From positions 62,001 to 126,000 of the forward strand of contig JAKCPI010016737.1 in NCBI GenBank assembly GCA_023213315.1: DNA of 64,000 bases, in the 5' to 3' direction. The position numbers and the translations under genes were made by a program. The stretch comes from Euborellia annulipes. Its lineage: Eukaryota; Arthropoda; Insecta; Dermaptera; Anisolabididae. The notes under the pieces were generated by a model. The model ran no database searches. It saw only the letters and a program-made list of their open reading frames with translations, and was not told the origin of the DNA. This document shows, in pieces, positions 47,218 to 57,277 of the stretch. How positions within the stretch are numbered: the stretch's first letter is position 1; the number at the start of each line of letters is the position of its first letter.

Positions 47218-47490
47218 TTATTGAGAAGGATGAATGAAGATAAATAAAAATCTGGAGATGATTTTAAGGCCAATTTATTTGGATTATCTTACCCCGCTAT
47301 GAGAACGCGGGTTTAAACGACGCCTTCTTGGATTCGGCTTAAGTAATCAATTTCTTGTCACAAAAATGAGGAAATATTTGATTCTTAGCCCACATTGTCC
47401 TGAAGTAGGAGTCGTTTGAACTTCGAAACGTTGACTCATAGCGGAAGATAATCAAATAAACTGGCCTGATCACTCCAGATTTTTATGTGT
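47218..47490. mobile_element. Foldback copy of the 12986 ribozyme element
   Basis: TTTATTGAGAAGGATGAATG and AAAATCTGGAGATGATTTT at the left, AAACGTTGACTCATAGCGGA and CTCCAGATTTTTAT at the right. Left ribozyme arm badly decayed. Confidence 0.55.
47396..47443 (+). ncRNA. Hammerhead motif with A9 changed
   Basis: Core reads CTGAAGT. Stem II GGAGT..ACTT, GAAA, C-GTT-GAC. The A9 to T change and a weakened stem II predict loss of activity. Confidence 0.4.
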
Positions 47491-47744
47491 CGACATATAT
47501 TATAGTTCCCAGACAGTACCGGACATCATTTGAATTCCAGATGAATAAAATGGTTATAGGAGTATGGGAAAATAAATTTATATTTTGTTACCATGGCGAC
47601 CATTTCCGTCCTATCGTCCCTATGTAATACAAGAGTAAAGTGGTCCTCAGAAGATTTCAGATCGCAAAATGAGAATATACATTGTTAAAGATTGTCAGTA
47701 ATTAAAAAATAATACTGATTTCTGTATTTTAAAAAAATCGTTGG

Positions 47745-48500
47745 GTGTGTTGGGTGTCAAATCGTTGGAGCAAATTTTTCGAGAATTTTTTTTTATTTCT
47801 CCCCCAAATCGAAAAATTACTGAAAAAGTACATCAGTAAAGTACTAATAATCTTTGGCCAGTAAAGGGGAGGGGGAAGAAAGGAGAATCTGGATGGGTGG
47901 AAAATATGGAGATAAAATAATAGTAGAATATAATTGTTCATTCAATCGCTATAATTTGGTAGGGTTGGAATTTGAAAACAAATAGAAGAATTCATAGTCG
48001 ATGAGGGTCAGAAATTAGAGTGAGAGTCGAATAAATGAGATATGAAAATAAGTAAGATCTCGTTGGTGTTGGGAGGGTAGTGTAAAAATAAGAATTTATA
48101 TATATATATAGAGATAAAAGGGGTAGGAGGTATAGAAATATTTAGGAGGGGTAGGAGAGGAAAAAAAAAATTATATAAATGGAATTAATGAGTCAGAGAT
48201 AAGTTAAATTTTGGCCGATTTTGATTAAAAGCTTATTTTTCCGGTCCCGGGGGTGTTTTTTAATTTAAATATAGAATTTCAACCTCGTAGCTCAATTCCT
48301 TCATGCTTAAAATTGAACACACACCCACCCACCCACCCCACACACACACACACACACACACAGACAGACCATGTCGCGAAAACCACTTTTTTGGATTCAG
48401 GGGACCTCAAAACGTGAAGATCCATCAAAATCTCGACATGGAATTTTTGACATGAATTCAATACTTTCTCTCTATATATATATTACATATATACATAGGT
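47745..48500 (+). repeat. Dispersed TACTTTCTC repeat, copy 4, with CA-rich microsatellite
   Basis: Contains GTAAAGTAC, TAGCTCAATTCCTTCATGC, a (CACC)n/(CA)n tract at about 48309-48360, CAGACAGACCATGTCGCG and TACTTTCTC. The minus-strand open frame here is a translation of this repeat. Confidence 0.5.
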
Positions 48501-48507
48501 AAAGAGA

Positions 48508-48662
48508 AAGTAAAAAATATAGTCTGCCAGTCTTCAGTGAAGAGATGTCGAGTATTTCAAGAAGCAACTCCATTTTAATAATTAATTTTGAATATATTAA
48601 TTATTAAAATGTAGTTGCTTCTTGAAATACTCGACATCTCCTCACTGAAGAAGACTGGCAGG
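48508..48662. repeat. Long near-perfect hairpin
   Basis: About 65-bp arms: CTGCCAGTCTTCAGTGAAGA and GAGTATTTCAAGAAGCAACT with their complements around a short AT loop. It may be another foldback of the ribozyme-associated class (CTGAAGA present on the right arm), but no GAAAC partner follows. Confidence 0.6.
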
Positions 48663-48952
48663 ATCAAGTAGTTTGAGATACAAGAAATATTTACTTATTG
48701 TGCTAAAAAAGTCCTTTTAACCCGCTCCTAATTTTTAGGTTAACTTTTTCTTTCCTAATTCCCAACATGTATATATATAAATGAAATGAAATGAAAAAAT
48801 GTATGTATGTATATATGTTTTTAAAAAAAATCCACAATTATCAATGAATCTATTTGAAATTTAGTACATGGCCGAAGACGGGCTTTGCTGCTAGTATGTT
48901 CTAAATTATTTCTTTAAAACCGCCAATCCGCTAGTTGATCCTACATAAAGAG

Positions 48953-49159
48953 ACGTCATTTGGGGGGGGGGGGCTCTCATCTTTTTTAAATTTTATATTA
49001 TTCAAAATATACAGTATCTATGGGTATATAAATTGCAAAAGATTAATAAATTAATTAAATTAAATATCTGCTGACCAAATTTGAGATATCTATTTGTAAA
49101 TAAATTTAAAAAAAAAAGTTTGCCACCCCTCTCTCCAAAAAAAAGTTGAAATGACGCCA
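48953..49159. mobile_element. MITE with GRCGTCATTT ends and G tract
   Basis: GACGTCATTTGGGGGGG on the left and AAATGACGCC on the right are inverted. A diverged partial copy is at 51738-51865, and a further relative near 54848. Confidence 0.5.
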
Positions 49160-50237
49160 GTGCCTACATAGCACCTTTTTTACGGATTTGATCTACCTCT
49201 AGCAAAATAATGGTTAAAAAATATCTAGCACATTATTTATTACTCAGGGTTGCAATATTTTATTAAGTAAGAAATCTCATTATTAAAATATATTTTATTC
49301 ATATTATGATAATATAATCCTCCCCTCCCCCCCCCCCCCCCCCTTCTTCCTATAACTATTGTTAGTTTTGATATTTAAAAATCTATTTACCCAATTATAA
49401 ATAACAGATTTCCAATTTTTATAGTATATAAATGGAAAAAAAAAATTATTTATTTTAGTAAAACAATTTGCTAGTTGACTTAGGCTATTTATGTTTGTAC
49501 ATTTTTATATAAATGAAATATTTTAAAAATATTTTTTTTAAATAAAAATAAAAAAAAAGAAATATTTTTATATTTATGGTATCGAAATAAGAAACTTTTT
49601 TTTTTAAATTAATTTCATCAATTTACTTTTTTCCACCATAATGTGATACATGAAAATCTGAATATTATCGATTGAATATTTAATGAACTTTTTTCTATAA
49701 ATAAAATGAAAGTGATCCTGATTTCAATCGAAAACAATAATTACTTGGCCTAATTATCTTTTCTCTAACATATTCTAGTCTTTATAAGAATTATCTAGTT
49801 CTCATCGATATAAGAAAATATATTTTCTATAATGTAAGATTTTTCAGGGTGTTAAATAGATATTCTATTTTATGTAATGTTTAATCTGTTTTAAAAAATC
49901 TTTTTGTCATTCATTTACTTATTTCATATTTTTTAAAATATATTAAATATAACTTTTAAAATATTATTTAATCAATATATATATCATTATGGTATAGGAA
50001 ATTTCATTTAAATAAATCCTGTTTATATAATTTTTTAGCTTTTATGTTACATTTAAATTGTGAAGAGAGTCTTATTAATAAAATCCTCAATTTTTTTTTT
50101 TTAAGATACAAAAACAAAATAAAACCATTTTATTTCATTTTTCAGAGTATCTGCTTTGGCAAGTCTTTCTCCCAAGACAGATAAAATACAATGAAAAATG
50201 AAAATAAGATCAATGTACTCAGTGGCTGTTTTCCTAT
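49160..50237. other. Intergenic AT-rich sequence
   Basis: No gene or paired repeat seen apart from a C run near 49329. Very A/T homopolymer-rich. Confidence 0.3.
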
Positions 50238-50292
50238 ACACAGGAGAAGGAACAGTTGCAGCCAAAAAATAAAAACCTCCGATTTAATACAA

Positions 50293-50346
50293 TTCAATGA
50301 GACGTTTCGGGTGAATTTTATTTACCCATCTTCAGTCCTTCAAAAA
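50293..50346 (-). ncRNA. Hammerhead ribozyme motif
   Basis: Minus strand: CTGAAGA plus T, stem II GGGT/ACCC with an 11-base A/T-rich loop, GAAA, C-GTC, then TCATTG. All core bases and the ACGT stem III are intact; stem I is short and interrupted. Confidence 0.6.
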
Positions 50347-50368
50347 TGACCAACTCCGGGACTAACAA

Positions 50369-50425
50369 TTTTGAAGGACTGAAGATGAGTAAATAAAATT
50401 CAACCGAAACGTCTCATTGAATTGT
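50369..50425 (+). ncRNA. Hammerhead motif with mismatched stem II
   Basis: Core CTGAAGA, GAAA and C-GTC are kept. Stem II reads GAGT against AACC and pairs poorly compared with the partner arm. Confidence 0.45.
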
Positions 50426-50589
50426 ATTAAATCGGAGGCTTTTATTTTTTGAAAATAAAAATTTATTTTTTTGTTTTTTTATTCTTAAAGTCATCCTAAA
50501 AAGAAAACCAAGATTAGAGCGACTTCATTTATCATTGATGGACTACACTAAAAAAATTTCTTAGTATTTATATATAAAAAATCTTATCT

Positions 50590-50745
50590 TATTTTTTAAA
50601 TATTTTCATAAAAGCTCCAACAAAGTCAAAATGCACACACACTTTTTTGCATTCAGTGACCTCAAAACGTGTATATCCATCAAAATCTCGACATCGAAAT
50701 ACTTTCTCTCTCTATATATTAACATAAATAGAGGTAAAAGAAAGT
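50590..50745 (+). repeat. Dispersed TACTTTCTC repeat, copy 5 (truncated)
   Basis: Shares CTCAAAACGTGTATATCCAT, ATCTCGACATCGAA and TACTTTCTC, then AACATAAATAGAGGTAAAAG. Confidence 0.5.
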
Positions 50746-51347
50746 AAAAATATATATATATATACTTCAAGGATGTGTGGAATCTTAATCTGCATAGAGG
50801 ATTGACTATATAATAAATATTAAATTTGTCATCTCGTTCTTCCGAAGACTAAAATTTACATCTATTAAATTCAAATAGCCAAATGCGGTACTGTGCATGC
50901 CGAGAACAAATTGCTACTTCGGTGCTTCTTATTCCGGCGGTACTTACTTTTTTCGGCTGATTGAATTAATAAATATTAATTATTTATTAAAATTATATAT
51001 TTTTTAGGAGCTCTGAAGATTCATTAATACATTTTATTGGCTGCAAAATATAAAAATGATATATTAATGGAATTTAAAAAATACTTGAAGATGGAAAAGA
51101 AGTGAAGAGGAGGAAAATTGATTAAATAAAAAAAACAAACGAAATTCAGATTGCATCCAGATTACAAGATGATATTTTTATAAAATATATAAAAAGAGAA
51201 AAATGTTTGATACTCACAAAAATGAACAAAAAGAACTAAAAAAATGTAATCATAATTACAATATTACAATATATATAGAATCTCAAATATTATAATTAAA
51301 AAAGCATTAATATTCAAAAACAAAGCAGAATTTTAACATTCACTTAC

Positions 51348-51566
51348 TTATTTTTTACAGTTATGATATCTTTGTAATGTGTTGCTTTTATAATAATTAT
51401 AAATAGGATTTTTGCACAAAGCACAGAAACCGTTTGGTGTATGCGATTTCGAATTAAAATGATCAGCAATCTCGGAATTTTCCAAATATTTATCACATTG
51501 TGGACAAAAATTGATTGGATGAAATCGGGGATGAACTACCTTGCTAATAAAAGGTAAATTATCCAT
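51348..51566 (-). CDS. Small two-zinc-finger protein, paralogue 1 (72 aa)
   Basis: Unrecognised family; function unknown. A single exon starts MDNLPFISKVVHPRF. Finger 1 is CPQC, 11 residues, H, 5 residues, H: a C2H2 with the wide H-x5-H spacing of matrin/U1-type fingers. Finger 2 is CALC, 16 residues, then HNC: a C2HC arrangement. NPIYNYY precedes the YHNC end. The two paralogues downstream on the same strand keep all eight ligands, the linker SKSH/SRSH and the YYx(6)YHNC end. That conservation is strong evidence that these short frames are real genes under constraint. A GTAAGT follows the stop immediately, so a 3'UTR intron is possible. Confidence 0.75.
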   Translation of the reverse strand: MDNLPFISKVVHPRFHPINFCPQCDKYLENSEIADHFNSKSHTPNGFCALCKNPIYNYYKSNTLQRYHNCKK

Positions 51567-51737
51567 ATTTTCTTATAAAAAAATATTAAATTATAAAATA
51601 AACTGGCTGGTCCTATAAGGAAAAGATATTTGAGTGGCACAAACCAGGATGTTTTAGATCAATTAAAATAAAACAAGGAAAGTAAAGGATATTTCGTTTT
51701 CTTCCAAATGTTTGACCTCGAACTTAAACTATGCATC

Positions 51738-51865
51738 ATGGGGGGGGGGGGGGCATTTGCCTCCCCACCCCCAAGGGCTCTGATCTTTTTTAAATTTTAA
51801 ATTATTATAAATAAAATATATCTACGGGTATTTAAACTATAAAAAATTAATTTAATTAAATATCT
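51738..51865. mobile_element. Partial MITE copy between zinc-finger paralogues
   Basis: G run, then GGGCTCTGATCTTTTTTAAA and TACGGGTATTTAAACTATAA, matching the left half of 48953-49159. Confidence 0.45.
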
Positions 51866-51891
51866 TGATTTTAAGAAAGAAAATTTTAAAA

Positions 51892-52179
51892 TTAATTATA
51901 TCGGCAATTATGATAATGTTTTAATTCTCCTCTTGAATAATATGTCGAAATGGGATTATTACAATAGACACATTTTTCTTCCGAAGTGTGAGACCTTGAG
52001 TTGAAATGTCGATCAAGTTCCTCAGGGGTATCTCCAAAATATGATTCGCATTCACTGCAATAATTTATATTCTCTTGTATTCTTCGCATAAATCGCTGAT
52101 GAACTATACCGGAAGGAATTTGAAAGAATACATTTTCAAAAATCCAAGAAATAATATTTACAATATAATCCATATTCAA
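51892..52179 (-). CDS. Small two-zinc-finger protein, paralogue 2 (93-95 aa)
   Basis: Same family as the genes at 51348 and 53911. Two nearby starts are possible (MNMDYIV). The second gives MDYIV, matching the MD start of the paralogues. After a hydrophobic N-terminal stretch (IVNIISWIFENVFFQI) come VHQRF, finger 1 CSEC, 13 residues, H, 5 residues, H, then finger 2 CVYC, 16 residues, HNC. All eight putative zinc ligands are kept while the surface residues differ widely. The N terminus is about 20 residues longer than paralogue 1 and could be a membrane or signal segment. Function unknown. Confidence 0.75.
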   Translation of the reverse strand: MNMDYIVNIISWIFENVFFQIPSGIVHQRFMRRIQENINYCSECESYFGDTPEELDRHFNSRSHTSEEKCVYCNNPISTYYSRGELKHYHNCRYN

Positions 52180-53910
52180 TACTTAGTGAATAATCTCAAT
52201 TTTGTTAAAAACGATTAGTATGGTCGAACGAACGCGGAAGTTTTTCATATTATGATAAGGTATCTCGGAAACTGGATAATATTTCGTATACTATATTTCC
52301 TTCTTTTTTTAACAAACCCTGTAAAAAAAAAATCCCCAAAATACATACATTTTATTTTTTTTTTTTGCACTTCGAGTTTTTGGTATTCCTTCTTTCGTTG
52401 TTTAGCTTTTTTTATTCTCGTTGCCCTTTCACCTTACAGGTTGAGAAAGATGAGATAGGCCCTGAGTTACCTTATTATACTTTTACCAACCGCTTCGCTT
52501 GCTGCGGACCCTCGCCTTTTCTTAATCAATTTTCGGTCAACTCATTTCTATCAATGAATAATAAAAATACATATCTGTCTTATTAAAAAATATCACTTTC
52601 TTATCTTAAAAGAATCTATATATATATATAATGTCGGAGTTCTCGGTCCGTCTATGTCTTTATCCATTCCGAGCACCGGAGATTTAATTATTTTATTTAG
52701 AAAAAGAAGAATCGAATAAGCTGTCGATTTCTGATCTGAGGTAAAAGAAAACTCAAGTTCGATTCCGTTTTGCAGTAAAAATCCTACTTAATCGAGAGTC
52801 ACTACTGAGCCAAAAGGGATATTTTCTCCTCCAGTAGCAGGCTTCAGCATGAGGGAGCGGTTCATCCTCAAGATTAATATCTTCCATGAGCCCCTGACTC
52901 AGAGAGTAATACGGGGAGCACAAATGATTATAAGGTAGCAGTGTAGAGAAACCCGGGATCTCTAACCTATTAGGGGCATCGGTGGGCTTCCCTTCACACC
53001 AACAAATACTTATCAACTGCCAATATAAATAGTTGGCTTGCATTTCTCTACCGTGAAAATTGAAATTAGAAATCTTTGAAGAAAAAATGACAACTTGTCA
53101 ACAATGAGAAAAAAAATTTTCTTTTGGGCTTTGTTTAAAAATTAAAAATGTTGCGGAGATATGGATTCTCACGACCAAGTGGCCAAACGTCAATCAGCCA
53201 CTTGGCCATGGCACCTTTGGCAAAGCATATCTTCACCATACAGTACTTATTGAAGATGAATCATGTTAGAGGTTTCTAAATTTGGGGCACGGCTTCAAGT
53301 GGGGCAATTATATCTGCTGGTTTCAATTGCTGCTCCAATTCTTCCCAGCCTCCTAAAAATATTTTTTTCTGAAGCTGGCTTGAATTTTTCAACTAGATAT
53401 CTTGTTAGAATTGGCAATTTTTCTCTCCTCCAGGAACTTAAGAACACTGCAAGGATATAGTCTACTTTATAAAAAAAATTAACATAAAATTTTTAAAATA
53501 AAATTTATTAACAAATAATGAGATTCAAATTATTAATTAACATATTTACATTTTTCTAACACAAAATATAAATTAATCAAAAAAATAAGATCTTAAGAGC
53601 TGGAGATTTGTACATTGTATGAGTAATTAAGTAGACATAAATACATTAACTACATATATATATTAACAAGAGATTTGATTAATTTTTAAATATATATATA
53701 TATGTTTTGGTATATTCACAAATAAATAATATAACTTAGTATATAACAAAAATATAAATTTTATAAAAACTTTTTGTGTAAAATATAGATTCTTTAGAGA
53801 AAAAATATGATATTTAACTAACTAAATATGTTAATTAAACTTTCACAAAATATATAATAACAAAATATTCAGGTAGACTATATATAAAAAAAACACTTAA
53901 AAAGAGAAAA
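52180..53910. other. Spacer between zinc-finger paralogues
   Basis: Contains a (TA)n tract near 52618 and a GC-richer patch at 52690-53050. In that patch a 96-codon minus-strand frame (LEIPGFSTLLPYNHLCSPYY) shows no recognisable family and may be a transposon relic. An inverted CCAAGTGGCC/GGCCAAGTGG pair lies at 53180-53210. No supported gene. Confidence 0.3.
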
Positions 53911-54162
53911 TCAACGCTCTCTACAATTATGATAATATTCTAATTTGTTCCCTTCATAATATATATAGAGAGGTTTTTTGCAATAAATACAGTTGCCTTT
54001 TGGTATGTGAGATTTTGCTGTAAAGTGTTGCGCGATTTCCTCAAGGGAATTTTCGAAATATGTGTCACATTGACGACAATAGCTCTTCTTTAATGGTTCG
54101 GAGTCCTTTTTTCGAAAACGAGGGTGAGCTGTGTCTACGTACGTTTGATTAAGTTGATCCAT
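53911..54162 (-). CDS. Small two-zinc-finger protein, paralogue 3 (83 aa)
   Basis: Third member of the unrecognised family. An in-frame ATG lies ten codons upstream (54192). I prefer 54160-54162 because MDQLNQTYVDTAHPRF aligns with MDNLPFISKVVHPRF of paralogue 1. An acceptor-like TTTACAAAG precedes it. Finger 1 is CRQC, 13 residues, H, 5 residues, H; finger 2 is CIYC, 16 residues, HNC, with KKPLYIYY between. A spacer of about 1.7 kb separates it from paralogue 2; all three genes share the minus strand, as expected for tandem duplication. Function unknown; nucleic-acid binding is only a guess from the finger type. Confidence 0.75.
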   Translation of the reverse strand: MDQLNQTYVDTAHPRFRKKDSEPLKKSYCRQCDTYFENSLEEIAQHFTAKSHIPKGNCIYCKKPLYIYYEGNKLEYYHNCRER

Positions 54163-54192
54163 CTTTGTAAATTTTTTTACACTGTTGATCAA

Positions 54193-54993
54193 CTAAAAAA
54201 TATAAAATTTAATTCAAGACACGGATATATACATTTTTCCTTGCATTGTGTTTAAAATTAGAGAAAATTGCTGTGAGGAAAAAAAAAGAGATAGATTTGA
54301 AGTTAAAATTTTGTTTTGAAATTACGCTACCTATCGACAAATGCATCAACTAAATTGGAAGAGGGTTTAAAAATTGTTACTTGTTCTTAATTTTTTTATT
54401 GTAATTAAAAAAAAAATCACATGAAAATACTTAATCTAAAATCTACAAATTAATATTTTATATTTAAAGGAAACTAAAAATAATTTTTTTTATAAATTGT
54501 TTTTTTTTTAATACCAGGGAGCGTTAGAAGCACTCTTGGCGACTTTTACAAAATACAGTCGACTCTCGATAATTTGAAATCCAAGGGACTGCAAGTAAAA
54601 TTCCAATTATCAAGAGGAAAGAAAAATATTTGAATTATTGAGAGTTTCAATTATATTTTTGAAAATATGAATGAACTTGCATAAATTTTATATAAAGCCT
54701 CAAGTAAAAAAGTAAAAATATTTAGAACCCTTGATAAAAACGAGAACGAAAAAATTATATTTTAACATGGCGAACCACTTTCCACGGCTGCGATAATTTT
54801 TTTTTCGGGTACAGTAAGGGAGACGAGCTTCTGCTCCTGATGTAAACATTGTGTCATTTGGGGGAGGGGGCAGGGAGAGTCATTTGCCCCCCTGCCCCAA
54901 CAGTGGGGTTATTTCAACTTTTTCTTGGGGGAGGCAACATTTTTTTCTTAAAATTTACTTTACTTACAAATAGGTACTCAAATTTGGCCTAAG
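54193..54993. other. Intergenic, AT-rich with one MITE relic
   Basis: About 54848-54960 has GTGTCATTTGGGGGAGGGGG and related G-rich pieces like the 48953 MITE family. No gene seen. Confidence 0.35.
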
Positions 54994-55005
54994 GATATTT
55001 AATTT

Positions 55006-55637
55006 TTTTTTTTAAACATTCACACTTTTTTCTCATTTACACTCACATTCACACACATATACACAGTCTTTTCGGCAACTTAGGCCATTTAAGACTTTAA
55101 ACGATATTCGTATGTTTAATAGGAACCGACCGAATATTCGGTTTCGGTTACGGTTTCGGCCAGTTTCGGCCAAAAATCATGGTTTCGGCCGTAGTTTCGG
55201 TTTCGGCCAAAAAGTAGCCGAAACTTTCGGCCGGCCGAAACTTGAGTCTTAAAAAAAAAAGGTCAAATGATTTGCACTTGAAGGAGAAAAAAATTTTTGT
55301 CTCCCTAAAAAAAAGGTAAAATAATTTTCACGGAGGAGAAAAAAATTTCAAAAAAAAAAATATAAATTTTTTTATAGGAAATACAAGTTTCGGTTTCGGT
55401 TACGGTTTCGGCCGAAACTAAGGTTGAGGCCGAATATTCGGTTTCGGTTTCGGCTGAAAATCTTGTTTCGGTCGGACCCTAATGTTTAATATATCTATTG
55501 GGGGTTCAGGCATTCTTATTTAAGGTATTTTGGTATCAAAATGGCTTAAATAAAATCTTCGGATTGCCTAGGGTCCGAACCCGCGACTTTTGGTATACGA
55601 GGTTAGCACGCTAACCCCTACACCAAGCCCCGAGGGC
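55006..55637 (-). mobile_element. tRNA-derived SINE split by a hAT-type MITE
   Basis: Same SINE as 23571: the head at the right edge (complement of CCCCTACACCAAGCCCCGAG), the tail at the left. Target duplication GATATTTAATTT at 54994-55005 and 55638-55649. The MITE at 55120-55481 lies inside. Confidence 0.8.
55120..55481. mobile_element. hAT-type MITE rich in CGGTTTCGG, inserted in a SINE
   Basis: TIRs TAGGAACCGACCGAA and (complement) TAGGGTCCGACCGAA. Perfect 8-bp duplication ATGTTTAA at 55112-55119 and 55482-55489. Multiple CGGTTTCGG(CC) subterminal motifs at both ends, the kind of array that could bind a transposase. Confidence 0.85.
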
Positions 55638-55740
55638 GATATTTAATTTAATTGTTTAATTTTTTACAGTTTGTATACTGGTAGATATATTTTGAAATAT
55701 TTTATTTAAGAATAATATAAAATTTTTAAAAAATCAGAGC

Positions 55741-56310
55741 CCATGGGGTTATTGGATGTCTCCGAAGTTGGTGTTTACCTTTCTTCGCCTGTGGGGTCGG
55801 CGGATCATGGGTTTTTGCGACCGGGAGGAAATAGAATAGGCCGGCCCGTCGCATGGTCTGACACCTGTTGAATATAGAAGGAAAGAGACTGGCAAGCAAA
55901 GATCAGAAGTACTGCCAGTCCCAGCTAGACCAACTCGGGGTCGTCATACATGTACCCACGAGGTGTGGGCCCCTGAGCAACGTGTTTGCCTTTCAAAACT
56001 ACTAATTCAAAACCAACGTTACAAGAAACACTACAAGAATGTTGCAATTTTGCATCGTATCATAAACCCACCATTGACTAATGCAGCTGAAGACCAACGA
56101 GAGCGTCTCTTGTCAGATTTCAAGCCTTCAGTGCCCTTGGAGCTTCCAAAGAACTTGGCAGGGAATAAACTTATAGCCTATTAGACCCTTGTACATCTGT
56201 CTACAATTTCGTAGCTATTAAAAATAAGCTTGCGGTCCAGGTGAAGAGACTTGCCAACGCTAAAGACTCCCAAAACACAAAAATCAACCCCTCAAGCACG
56301 AGAAAAGGAA
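55741..56310 (+). other. GC-richer unrecognised segment with coding-like frame
   Basis: Base composition rises clearly. A frame at 55963-56184 reads LLIQNQRYKKHYKNVAILHR and onward to ELPKNLAGNKLIAY. It has a normal-looking residue mix but no family I recognise and no partner exon. It may be a retroelement or retrogene fragment. Confidence 0.3.
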
Positions 56311-56398
56311 AATAGGTGGGATTTCAAAATAAAATAAGTGTGTTTATACAAAATATTTCAATATATTTATTAAATTATGACTTTTTAACTTGCAAGAT

Positions 56399-57277
56399 TT
56401 ACAGAGTGTTAGGAATTTTTCTCATTCTTAAATGTTCTAACCATTTGTCAATGTGCTCTTGAGCAGTTAATTCTCTTTTATGAGGATGATAATCTTTGGG
56501 TGGTGCTCCTTCTTCTAACCTGACAAAATAATGGCAATAGAAGTATTCCACTAGGCCCATACGAGCCTTTGCGTGTCTTCTCATTCCTTTAATTACGTGA
56601 CTTTTTGTTACAAATGATTCAGCTGTAAAACAAGAAAATATTTAGCGTTTAACTGGAAATTTCATCCAACTTTTCATTATTTTTACAATTTCACTTTTTT
56701 TTTTTTGTTCTTTTTGAACTTCAAAACTTGAAATAAATTTATGATTATAGCCTACCAAGAAAAATTATGATATATACTTACCAACCCATAAGTTACTTTT
56801 AAATTCCACATTATGTTCTTTAACCGCTTTTTCTTGGGCTTCGAGTAGAGCTGTTGTCACATATATAGATCCTTTTTTATGAACAAAACTGAGTTGTTTG
56901 AGAGCTTCGTCTATAGACATTCCTCGTATAAATGATGCTATATACCACATTTTCCATGGACTATACTTAATATGTGGCATTAAATGGCACACATACTATT
57001 AAAAGAAAAATAATTATTAAATTTTATACTTTAAATTGATAGATATATATATATAATTGAATGTGAAAATTACAGCTGGTCGTCTTGGTTCGTCTGGACT
57101 TTGTGGAGGATATACTTTTTTATTATAATCTAAAAAATGAGTTGGATATTCTCTTTTTCCTCCCCATGCGTTTAAAACATTATATGTATGAAATGGAGCA
57201 TTTTGAACTCCAGGATTTGAGTATATATTTTTCATTTGTGGAAGAAATGATGTCAAGTTCTTCATCAAGAAATTCAT
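56399..57277 (-). CDS. MRPL22: Mitochondrial ribosomal protein L22, complete, three exons
   Basis: Component of the mitochondrial large ribosomal subunit (uL22m) lining the exit tunnel (family knowledge). Minus-strand exons 57277-57074, 56995-56782 and 56622-56399 join in phase to 213 aa (human about 206). The basic N terminus fits a mitochondrial presequence. Landmarks: IKYSPWKMWYIASFIRGMSI, LLEAQEKAVKEHNVEFKSNL, MRRHAKARMG and YCHYFVRLEEG near the end. Both introns are short (78 and 159 bp) with GTAATT/TAATAG and GTAAGT/TTACAG borders. AATAAA on this strand lies about 28 bp past the stop. Confidence 0.93.

Larger units (their letters stand above)
50238..50458. mobile_element. Foldback element with two hammerhead motifs
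   Basis: Arms of about 95 bp (AAAACCTCCGATTTAATAC and complement at the outside, TTGAAGGACTGAAGATG at the inside) around an 18-bp core. Hammerhead motifs on opposite strands. Confidence 0.7.

Noticed and set aside
48279..48461. 60-codon minus-strand frame
   Set aside because: Translation of the CA-rich dispersed repeat.
52753..53043. 96-codon minus-strand gene
   Set aside because: No recognisable family, splice partners or paralogue; possibly a transposon relic.
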